From positions 1-7,361 of the forward strand of contig QMUI01000038.1 in NCBI GenBank assembly GCA_003660485.1: DNA of 7,361 nucleotides, in the 5' to 3' direction. Every line of letters begins with the position of its first letter. The first letter of the stretch is position 1. Below, in pieces: positions 1 to 6,616 of this stretch. The DNA is from Thermococci archaeon. Lineage in GTDB: Archaea; Methanobacteriota_B; Thermococci; Thermococcales; Thermococcaceae. A program made the position numbers and the translations under genes. The notes beneath the pieces were generated by a model that worked only from the letters and a program-made list of their open reading frames with translations, made no database searches and was not told the DNA's origin.

Positions 1-695
1 AGACCAGATCTTTCAAGGGCATTCTTTACGTCTTCTCCAAACCTCACGTTTAAGACGGCCCTAATTGAAGGGTTGTACCTAGATATCTTAATCAGCAACC
101 TCGCTGTATGTCTGCTAGCGCCAAATTCTGGAGGCATGGCGTAGGGTTTTCCTTTAACTAGTGTAATTCTTCCTGGAATTGCTGCAACATCATTAACACT
201 CTTGGGGTTTGGAATAGAATGAGCAAAGTTGCTTCTTATCTCTGGAATCAGCTCGGGGAACTTCTCGTCCTTTAAAAGAATGTCAAGAGCCTTAGCCAGC
301 TCATCGAGAATTTCTTTCCTGCTCGTTCCTGGGAGAATTTCTCGACAGACAATACCCCTGACTCCAGAGTACTTTTCATAAAGTCTACAGAACTTTTCGT
401 CAAGGAGAAGGTCAAAAAATTTTCGCTCTAAAACTTTAATTATATCCTCCTTTCCTGCATTCTTCTCCATCATCTCAGCTATCGTTAACGCTATTGTATC
501 TATCTCATCTTCTATCGGCTCAAGCAACTCTGGGAGAGTGTATTTGGAGAGGTACTTGCTGACCATTGCCTGAGTCACTCCAAGCTCCTTAGCTATCTTT
601 ATCTGAGAATAACCCTTCGAGTACAGTATCTTAGCTACCTTTGCTCTTATTGAAGGTAAAACTACCTCTGCCCAAAACGAGCTTGGAGTCCTCAT
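1..695 (-). CDS. thiR: HTH / ThiN-domain transcriptional regulator, ThiR-like (3' end outside window)
   Basis: Translating the minus strand from ATG at 695 gives 231 codons, open to the window edge. Residues about 10-52 form a helix-turn-helix (SQIKIAKELGVTQAMVSKYL). Residues about 60-125 are a mostly helical linker. From about residue 130 the protein resembles ThiN, the archaeal thiamine-phosphate synthase domain (IRSNFAHSIPNPKSVNDVAA, then PGRITLV, then PEFGASRHTARLL). The HTH-ThiN fusion is the known layout of the archaeal ThiR repressor, in which the ThiN-like part senses thiamine phosphates instead of making them. That role is inferred here; no thiamine gene lies in the window. ThiN domains are roughly 170 residues, so I infer that some tens of residues are missing past the edge. 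The ATG overlaps the upstream gene's TGA as ATGA and is preceded by GGAGGAGG, so the start is firm. The His in GASRH is present, so loss of catalysis cannot be assumed. Confidence 0.82.
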   Translation of the reverse strand, partial: MRTPSSFWAEVVLPSIRAKVAKILYSKGYSQIKIAKELGVTQAMVSKYLSKYTLPELLEPIEDEIDTIALTIAEMMEKNAGKEDIIKVLERKFFDLLLDEKFCRLYEKYSGVRGIVCREILPGTSRKEILDELAKALDILLKDEKFPELIPEIRSNFAHSIPNPKSVNDVAAIPGRITLVKGKPYAMPPEFGASRHTARLLIKISRYNPSIRAVLNVRFGEDVKNALERSG

Positions 696-1831
696 TTCCT
701 CCTCCCTCTCATCAGTATTGCAAGGAGCAGGATTAGGCCCGGCCCACAAATTCTCCCTGAGGATGGCAATACTGGAGTTGAGGCTGGGATTGGGTACTCT
801 TCGTAAGCTAAGCCTCCACACTTTATGAGAACGGCATTAGAGGCGTTCAAGTATGGTATCCACTTACCGTCGTAAAATCCTATCCTGGCATTGTACCCTG
901 CATATCCCCACTTTGCGACGCTTGTTATTTCCTCTATATCACTATCACTTATTTTTATCACACCTGCACTCTTGAGCCACTTTAGTTCAGTTTTCATTGC
1001 TTCACTTGCGTTTATTGTCCGAGGATCTACCGAAGGCATGACCCTCCATTCCCATCTTTCTGTGAAGTTTATGGGAACATTGTCTCCTAAAACATCTCTG
1101 ATTTCCCTAATTTTTTCCTTGGTTAGGTTTCCCCTCACTTCTATTATTATGTTGACTTTTGCCACTTTTGCCTTTATTATCTGATCAATAGTGACGTTGT
1201 GCTCCTTTAAGCACCTTAGGAACTCTTCGTTAGGCAACCAAGTGCAAAAACCGTTATAGCAACCACACTTGGTAAGATTGAGACATACATACCACTTCTT
1301 ATAAACGCAGATAGAGTATGGGCTCTCATTCTTGGAGACGCATAACTCCTTGGAACATCCAGCAACTTTACAATCGGAGTCATCTTTACACTCAAATCCC
1401 TTAAGCTTGGTGAGTATTATCGTTATATTGTCTTTCACTAGGGAGTACTCCCCAACCTCCCAACCCAGATTCTTGGCCTTCTCCTTCGTCTCTTCTACGG
1501 GAATTATGCCTTGAAATTCCTCAGAGTACCTAACTCTTTTAACCCTCTTCGTTGGTATCTGAATCCGGATGTGTAGGTAGCTTCCGTTTTCCTTAATACC
1601 AACACCCCATTCCCCAGACCAGAGAATAACTATCAGCCTTGGATCATAGTGAGACTTGTAAATGATCTTTCCCTCATACTCTACAACATTCTTCGCGTTC
1701 AAGAGGGGAGAAAGGTCATAACTACCCTTGTTCAGCTCTACTTCAACGGCATAAAAATCCTGAGGGAAGATGCAGGCCTCAGCTAAGGGCACAAAGAGCA
1801 AGAGAAGGATTAGTGGGATGACTTTTCTCAT
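692..1831 (-). CDS. Secreted eight-cysteine-cluster protein with CGP-CTERM tail
   Basis: This is a 379-residue exported protein of unknown function. The signal peptide is residues 1-19 (MRKVIPLILLLLFVPLAEA) with a likely AEA|C cleavage. The C-terminus from residue 362 is CGP followed by a hydrophobic stretch and RGRRK. This is the CGP-CTERM sorting signal of Thermococcales, thought to direct processing and lipid anchoring at the outer membrane face. Residues 148-207 hold ten cysteines, including CKDDSDC, GCSKELC and CGCYNGFC, and match the eight-cysteine-cluster family found in such surface proteins. Nine N-x-S/T sequons suggest heavy N-glycosylation. I chose the ATG at 1831 because GGTGG sits five bases upstream and the signal peptide starts there. 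A longer reading from ATG 1867 would add 12 non-signal residues and overlap the previous gene. It starts 16 bases after the broken ATPase and overlaps the ThiN regulator by four bases, so the three probably form one transcript. A substrate or partner is not evident. Confidence 0.85.
   Translation of the reverse strand: MRKVIPLILLLLFVPLAEACIFPQDFYAVEVELNKGSYDLSPLLNAKNVVEYEGKIIYKSHYDPRLIVILWSGEWGVGIKENGSYLHIRIQIPTKRVKRVRYSEEFQGIIPVEETKEKAKNLGWEVGEYSLVKDNITIILTKLKGFECKDDSDCKVAGCSKELCVSKNESPYSICVYKKWYVCLNLTKCGCYNGFCTWLPNEEFLRCLKEHNVTIDQIIKAKVAKVNIIIEVRGNLTKEKIREIRDVLGDNVPINFTERWEWRVMPSVDPRTINASEAMKTELKWLKSAGVIKISDSDIEEITSVAKWGYAGYNARIGFYDGKWIPYLNASNAVLIKCGGLAYEEYPIPASTPVLPSSGRICGPGLILLLAILMRGRRK
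696..708 (-). promoter_or_regulatory. Strong ribosome binding site of the ThiN-domain regulator
   Basis: On the minus strand GGAGGAGG (698-705) lies just before the ATG at 695, inside the last codons of the upstream gene. The core GGAGG ends five bases before the start. Together with the ATGA overlap this fixes the start codon and suggests translational coupling to the surface-protein gene. Confidence 0.75.
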
Positions 1832-1836
1832 GATAT

Positions 1837-1841
1837 CCACC
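1837..1841 (-). promoter_or_regulatory. Ribosome binding site that decides the CGP-CTERM gene start
   Basis: GGTGG on the minus strand, five bases upstream of the ATG at 1831. It supports that start over the in-frame ATG at 1867. Confidence 0.65.
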
Positions 1842-1847
1842 AGTGAG

Positions 1848-2861
1848 TTAATACAATTTTCCTTCAATAAACCTTTCCCTTATCCAGTACTCTAAGAATA
1901 CATCGGAGATTTTGTACGTGTCATTTTTCGAAACTATTTCCTTTTCAATTAGCTTTTTAAGGGCGGATTGGACGCTCGAGGGGGACCTAAGATTGTATTT
2001 CCTTATCGTTTCCCCGGAGAACAGAGCCTTCTCTCCAGCTGCTATCATTATTAAAACCTTCCTCTGATTTGGTGTTAGAGTCTCCCACAGCAATATAAAG
2101 GAATTTTCTAGGTCAGATACTAGATCCTCAAGAACTTCGTCAACATCGTCCTTTCCCACTCTGCCTTTAGTTTTTCCTAGGTACCACAGCTCAAAACACA
2201 GCCTCTGGGTGTAGTAGGGATGACATTTAGTTAAGGAAAGGATGTAATCAACTACGTCCTCCTTAATTTCTATTCCACCCATTTCAAATGCTTTCATTAT
2301 GTAAGCCTTGAAATCTTCCTTTGGGATTTCCTTTAGAACCATGTGAGCCGCAAAGTTGTAGAAGGGGCTTTCTTTGGATCGGAATATCCACTCCATTAAG
2401 TGCCTTTTTGCTTCCAACAAAGACGTAGCTTACCTTGTCGTGGAGCTGAAGCTTCGACCTCAGCACTTTTAGTAACCCTTCGAACTTGGATAACTCCTGG
2501 AACTCATCAAAAACAACGACCAACTTTCTGTCTTTATCATTACACTGGCCTGTATATTAGCAAGAAGCCTCTTCACGGCTTCACTAAAGCTGCTATAGCT
2601 TTTTAGTACTTTTCTAGTTATCTCCTCAGCTAGCTCATTACTTGAAGTTATGGCATAGCAATCGATAAATATCGGAATAACGTCATTTCTCAATTCTTCA
2701 ATAGCCTTTAGAATAAGAGATGTTTTTCCAAACCTTCTAGGAGAATACAATATGACGTTTCTTCCACTCAGAATATAGGCCTTTAGTCTCTCCACTTCTC
2801 GTTTTCTGTTTATGAACTTATCTCCCTTAACTGGCTCTCCAAACACGAAAGGATTTTCCAT
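1848..2861 (-). pseudogene. Archaeal AAA+ ATPase with C-terminal winged helix, broken by two frame disruptions
   Basis: Three consecutive minus-strand frames make up one archaeal ATPase of the AAA+/STAND type. Frame one (from ATG 2861) starts MENPFVFGEPVKG and carries the Walker A region YSPRRFGKTS at residues 39-48. Frame two (about 2530 to 2410) carries Walker B, VVVFDEFQEL, and SYVFVGSK. Frame three (about 2408 to 1848) continues RHLMEWIFRSKESPFYNF and ends in a winged-helix-like domain (LTPNQRKVLIMIAAGEKALF onward) with stop TAA at 1848-1850. Between frames two and three, five A residues stand where four would keep AGC-AAA-AGG-CAC (GSKRHLM) in frame. Between frames one and two only about 15 residues separate LLANI from VVVFDEF; from memory of the family I expect about 40, so a non-triplet deletion is likely. 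Such ATPases have been proposed as regulators or defence-type NTPases; the role is unknown. The start is preceded by GGTGGTGA. A sequencing error could explain the A-run but not the deletion. Confidence 0.85.
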
Positions 2862-2864
2862 TAC

Positions 2865-2872
2865 TCACCACC
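2865..2872 (-). promoter_or_regulatory. Ribosome binding site of the broken ATPase
   Basis: GGTGGTGA on the minus strand, three bases before the ATG at 2861. It is a near-ideal Thermococcales Shine-Dalgarno, which indicates the gene was once, or still is, translated from this start. Confidence 0.7.
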
Positions 2873-2911
2873 AAGTTACTTAATCTTAAGTTACTTAACT
2901 TTAAGTAATTT
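2873..2911. promoter_or_regulatory. Tandem dyad array (putative operator) between the ATPase and pyrB
   Basis: Four hexamer half-sites alternate in orientation: ACTTAA at 2878, TTAAGT at 2886, ACTTAA at 2893 and TTAAGT at 2901. They form two ACTTAA-N2-TTAAGT dyads centred at 2884.5 and 2899.5, exactly 15 bases apart. The 11-mer AAGTTACTTAA is also directly repeated at 2873-2883 and 2888-2898. The second dyad extends to TTACTTAA-CT-TTAAGTAA. The array covers 12-50 bases upstream of the ATPase start, where its TATA region and transcription start should lie, and stays clear of the pyrB TATA box by more than 30 bases. Control of the ATPase operon, perhaps by its own product or a dimeric regulator, is inferred. 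The binding protein is unknown. Confidence 0.6.
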
Positions 2912-2942
2912 GCCATTGTGACAAAAACATGTTAAAGCAAAC

Positions 2943-2952
2943 CTTATATAAT
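2943..2952 (+). promoter_or_regulatory. TATA box of the pyrBI operon
   Basis: TTATATAA at 2944-2951, preceded by the purine-rich AAAGCAAACC, matches the archaeal BRE/TATA arrangement. Archaeal transcripts normally start about 25 bases downstream, which predicts a start near 2970-2975 and a leader of only about 6-11 bases before the pyrB ATG at 2981. That leaves no space for a leader attenuator. Confidence 0.65.
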
Positions 2953-2968
2953 TATGAGGATCCAGTGA

Positions 2969-3907
<939 letters not shown>

Positions 3908-4366
3908 ATGACCGAGCTTAAAGTTTCTGCTATTAAGGAGGGAACCGTTATAGACCACATACCCGCGGGCAAGGGGCTTAAGGTCATTGAGATACTGAAG
4001 CTGGGAAGGCTAAGCAACGGTGGGGCCGTTCTCTTGGCAATGAATGTCCCAAGCAAGAAGCTTGGGAGAAAGGATATAGTCAAAGTCGAAGGCAAGTTCC
4101 TGAGCGAGGAGGAGGTAAACAAGATAGCCCTCGTCGCTCCTACTGCCACTGTGAACATAATAAGGGACTACAAGGTCGTTGAAAAGTTCAAGGTCGAGAT
4201 TCAGGATGTCATTGAAGGGATATTAAGGTGTGCAAATCCCAACTGCATAACTCACTACGAGTATGTAACGACAAAATTCTACGTAATAAGCAGGGAACCG
4301 CTGAAGGTCAGATGCCACTACTGTGAAAGAACAATGGAAGAAGAGGAAATCCTAGCAAACCTCTAG
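3908..4366 (+). CDS. pyrI: Aspartate carbamoyltransferase regulatory subunit (PyrI)
   Basis: The 152-residue regulatory chain binds nucleotide effectors (CTP, UTP and ATP in studied enzymes) and links catalytic trimers through a zinc domain. The N-terminal allosteric domain opens with LKVSAIKEGTVIDHIPAGKG, where Asp16, His17 and neighbours form the nucleotide pocket, followed by GRLSNGGAVLLAMNVPSKKLG. The C-terminal zinc site is intact: Cys108 and Cys113 (CANPNC) with Cys136 and Cys139 (CHYC). The ATG directly follows the pyrB TGA; the G-rich TGGGGGTG within the last pyrB codons serves as ribosome binding site. The TAG stop at 4364-4366 overlaps the TAG of the convergent amidohydrolase gene in one CTAG, so no intergenic terminator exists. 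Length is normal for the family. Confidence 0.98.
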   Translation: MTELKVSAIKEGTVIDHIPAGKGLKVIEILKLGRLSNGGAVLLAMNVPSKKLGRKDIVKVEGKFLSEEEVNKIALVAPTATVNIIRDYKVVEKFKVEIQDVIEGILRCANPNCITHYEYVTTKFYVISREPLKVRCHYCERTMEEEEILANL

Positions 4367-5505
4367 AACCTAAACGCTAAGGCAACTTCAAGGGCAGTTC
4401 CCAGGTGGAGGACGTCCTCGTCGACGTCAAACTTTGGATGATGGTGGGGGTAGACTATCCCTTTCTCCTCGTTTCTTATCCCAAGGGCTATGAAGGCTCC
4501 AGGAACCTTTTGTAAATAGAACGCGAAGTCCTCTCCGCCGAGTGTTTTCCTAACCTCTCCAACGTTTAGGCCAATATCCTTAGCAACTCTCCTCACGAAT
4601 TCCGCCATCTCTTTATCGTTTATCGTGGGCGGGCCTAGGATGTCAGCCTTGACATCAGCCTTACACCTATGAGCCTTTGCCGTGTTTTCAATTATCTCCA
4701 CTATCCTCGACTTCAAGAACTCGCCAAGTTCGTTCGTGAAGAATCTAAACGTTCCCTCCAACTCCACGAATTCTGGGATTACGTTGAATGCCGTACCCCC
4801 CTGAACCCTTCCAACGGTAACTACCGCACTCTCCAGGGGATCGACTTCCCTGGCAACGATCCTCTGCAGTGCTAAGATAGTGTCAGCTACTGCAGGTATC
4901 GGGTCTATGGTGTACTGTGGGGCCGCTCCATGCCCGCCCTTTCCGACTATCCTTGCAAGGAACCTGCCAACGCCGGCAAGGAACGGCCCTTCCCTTATCC
5001 CGACTATGCCAGAATCGAGCTCGGCCCAAACGTGAAGGCCGAAGATGGCGTTTACTCCCTCTAGTGCACCACCTTCGATCATCTTTAGTGCTCCATTCCC
5101 ACCTTCCTCTGCTGGCTGGAAGATCAAGCGGACTCTGTTCTTCAGCTCATCGGAGTGCTCAGCTATTATTTTCGCTGCACCTAAAAGCATTGCAGTGTGA
5201 GCATCGTGACCACAGGCGTGCATCTTTCCTGGGATCTTCGATTTGTAAGGGACATCATTTTCCTCTTGGATTGGCAGGGCATCCATATCTGCTCTAAGGG
5301 CAATTGTTTTCTCTCCTTCCCCAATGTCAGCTATTATTCCGGTTCCGACTCTCTTTATCCTGTAGCCCCACTCTCTTAGGTGCTCCTCCACGATTCTTGA
5401 AGTTCTCTCCTCCTCAAAGCCAAGCTCGGGGTGCATGTGGAAGTCCCTTCTCCACTCGATTATCTGCTCCTTTACCCTCTCGGCTTCCTTTAGTGGATCA
5501 AACAT
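4363..5505 (-). CDS. M20D family amidohydrolase (aminoacylase/carboxypeptidase type)
   Basis: This 380-residue zinc-dependent amidohydrolase belongs to peptidase family M20D, with IAA-amino acid hydrolases, hippuricases and the characterised Pyrococcus aminoacylase/carboxypeptidase. It probably releases amino acids from N-acyl amino acids or short peptides in the cytoplasm, as fits a peptide-fermenting archaeon. Visible motifs are WRRDFHMHPELGFEE at 18-32, RADMDALP at 71-78, HACGHDAH with metal ligands Cys98 and His100, PAEEGGNGA with Glu133/Glu134, GLHVW with His158, the lid-domain GKGGHGAAP, GGTAFNVIPEFVELEGTFR, GGEDFAFYL, and YPHHHPKF near the end with the last metal-ligand histidine. I chose ATG 5505 because GGTGG sits five bases upstream; the TTG and GTG codons just before it coincide with that site. 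Substrate preference cannot be read from the sequence. The gene is divergent from the nuclease-like operon and convergent with pyrI. Confidence 0.93.
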   Translation of the reverse strand: MFDPLKEAERVKEQIIEWRRDFHMHPELGFEEERTSRIVEEHLREWGYRIKRVGTGIIADIGEGEKTIALRADMDALPIQEENDVPYKSKIPGKMHACGHDAHTAMLLGAAKIIAEHSDELKNRVRLIFQPAEEGGNGALKMIEGGALEGVNAIFGLHVWAELDSGIVGIREGPFLAGVGRFLARIVGKGGHGAAPQYTIDPIPAVADTILALQRIVAREVDPLESAVVTVGRVQGGTAFNVIPEFVELEGTFRFFTNELGEFLKSRIVEIIENTAKAHRCKADVKADILGPPTINDKEMAEFVRRVAKDIGLNVGEVRKTLGGEDFAFYLQKVPGAFIALGIRNEEKGIVYPHHHPKFDVDEDVLHLGTALEVALAFRF

Positions 5506-5521
5506 GGCGGCCACCAATAGG

Positions 5522-5530
5522 AATATATTA
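5522..5530 (+). promoter_or_regulatory. TATA box of the MBL-vapBC-dphB operon; leaderless transcript predicted
   Basis: AATATATTA is centred near 5526, about 28 bases before the ATG at 5554. With the usual 25-base TATA-to-start spacing, transcription would begin within a few bases of the ATG. No Shine-Dalgarno lies between them, which fits a leaderless message. The box is too close to the divergent amidohydrolase ATG to serve that gene. Confidence 0.5.
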
Positions 5531-5553
5531 GAGTTTGAGTTATCACCTTTTCG

Positions 5554-6387
5554 ATGAACATCGTAACAATAGGGCTAGATGGAGAGGGAAAGGTGGCGTT
5601 TCAATCTCACGCCCATACTGATCACTTTGCCCAGGGTAGAATCATCTACGCAACACTGCCAACGATACACCTAAGTCACTTGAGGAATTCCCGCTTTTAT
5701 TCTCCCGTTGAGTTTGGGAAAAGGTTCTACATTGATGATTACAGGGCCAAGTTGTATCCTTCGGGCCATATTCTTGGTTCTGCCGGGATAAAGATCTGGC
5801 TCGATGAAGGAACCCTTTATTACACGGGAGATATAAAGCTTGAAAGGCTTAGGACTCCAGAGAGGACTAAAATTCCAAGGGCGGACTTTCTAATAATAGA
5901 GGCAACCTTTGGAGTTCCAAAGTTTAGGTTTCCAAAACCAAAGATTGTGGAGAAGGAGATAATCGCCATAGTAGAGGAAAAGCTCGATAAAGGAGAAACT
6001 CCCATATTTATGGCCAACCCATTCGGGAAGGCCCAGGAATTAATTAAAATTCTAAACGTCCACGGTTACGAAGTTAGGGTTGACAGAATTATAGGAAAGG
6101 TCTCGAGGGTTTACAGAAAGTTCGGTGCCAGGCTTAAAATTAGCGAAGATGGTGAAGTTGTAGTTTCCTCCAGACGAGGAATTCAAGTTTCAGGATTTTC
6201 ACGGATAAAGCTCAGCAATCATGCCGATTTCTGGGAGTTAATCGAGATAGTGGAAAGGGTTAAACCAGAGAAGGTGTTCACCGTTTATGGGCATGCAGAG
6301 CAGTTCGCGAAGATACTCAGAGGGCTAGGCTATGAAGCGGAGGTTTATAAAGAACCAATGTTAAGGTTAAATGGGGGAAGTCTTTGA
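5554..6387 (+). CDS. Compact metallo-beta-lactamase-fold hydrolase, COG1236-like nuclease
   Basis: This 277-residue protein has metal ligands of the MBL fold: HAHTDH at 19-24, GHILGSAG with His72, and YTGDIKL with Asp93. IIEATFG at 114-120 resembles motif A of beta-CASP nucleases. SNHADF with His223 and VYGHAEQF with His247 look like the C-terminal beta-CASP/MBL motifs. The family includes RNA-processing and DNA-ligase-associated putative exonucleases, so a nucleic-acid hydrolase is the best guess. The beta-CASP insert, about residues 120-215, is short compared with CPSF-like archaeal enzymes (which exceed 400 residues) and no KH domain is present. Activity on RNA or DNA is unproven. The start at ATG 5554 leaves only about 18 residues before the first metal motif, usual for this family. 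Its TGA overlaps the TTG start of the next gene. Confidence 0.8.
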   Translation: MNIVTIGLDGEGKVAFQSHAHTDHFAQGRIIYATLPTIHLSHLRNSRFYSPVEFGKRFYIDDYRAKLYPSGHILGSAGIKIWLDEGTLYYTGDIKLERLRTPERTKIPRADFLIIEATFGVPKFRFPKPKIVEKEIIAIVEEKLDKGETPIFMANPFGKAQELIKILNVHGYEVRVDRIIGKVSRVYRKFGARLKISEDGEVVVSSRRGIQVSGFSRIKLSNHADFWELIEIVERVKPEKVFTVYGHAEQFAKILRGLGYEAEVYKEPMLRLNGGSL

Positions 6388-6615
6388 GCAGTGAGATAAT
6401 CGTCAGGGTGAAGATACCTGAAAGCCTCGAGAAATACCTAAGTGAGAGGATTGTGGAGGATATAAAGCTCGAGATAATAAAGGAGATACAGGAAAGGTTG
6501 CAGAGGGCGGAGGAGCTATTAAGAATACTAGAAAAAAGCGAACTCAAGGAAGAAGATGCAAAAGAATTAGAGAGAGCTAAAAGAGGCCCTTGCCAGAAGG
6601 TACGGGGTTCTGTAA
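6384..6615 (+). CDS. VapB-like antitoxin with C-terminal frameshift
   Basis: A small charged protein precedes a PIN toxin gene. It starts at TTG 6384, overlapping the previous stop as TTGA, after GGGGGAAG. The first 67 residues are coherent: SSEIIVRVKIPESLEKYL, then a long helix (KLEIIKEIQERLQRAEELL) and EEDAKELERAKR, the layout of Thermococcales antitoxins paired with PIN toxins. After AAA-AGA (about 6584) the reading frame gives implausible sequence that runs on to 6698 across the toxin gene. Skipping one base gives ALARRYGVL and a TAA at 6613-6615, one base before the toxin ATG. Hence a net one-base frame change near 6585: either an extra G or a missing AG. The C-terminal segment of such antitoxins normally inserts into the toxin active site, so the change may matter. 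Sequencing error or programmed shifting remain possible. The antitoxin role is inferred from position and shape; no DNA-binding fold is evident beyond the N-terminal strand. Confidence 0.65.
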
Positions 6616-6616
6616 G

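Noticed and set aside
891..1184. 97-residue hydrophobic open frame on the plus strand
   Set aside because: It is antisense to the CGP-CTERM gene; the apparent membrane character comes from complementing its charged codons.
1832..1867. Longer N-terminus (12 extra residues) for the CGP-CTERM protein
   Set aside because: It would bury the signal peptide start, overlap the ATPase end, and ignore the GGTGG site placed for ATG 1831.
2402..2412. Programmed slippage at the A-run (C-AAA-AAG) in the ATPase
   Set aside because: The needed shift is +1, whereas A-rich slippery sites usually give -1, and the -1 frame hits a TAA almost at once. A one-base insertion explains the data better.
2954..2968. 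Four-codon mini-frame ATG-AGG-ATC-CAG-TGA ahead of pyrB, as a possible leader peptide
   Set aside because: The TATA box at 2944-2951 predicts transcription starting near 2970-2975, downstream of this ATG, so it should not be transcribed.
4917..5297. 126-residue open frame on the plus strand inside the amidohydrolase gene
   Set aside because: The Arg/Leu/Ser-rich composition is typical of an antisense shadow, and the opposite strand carries all the M20D motifs.
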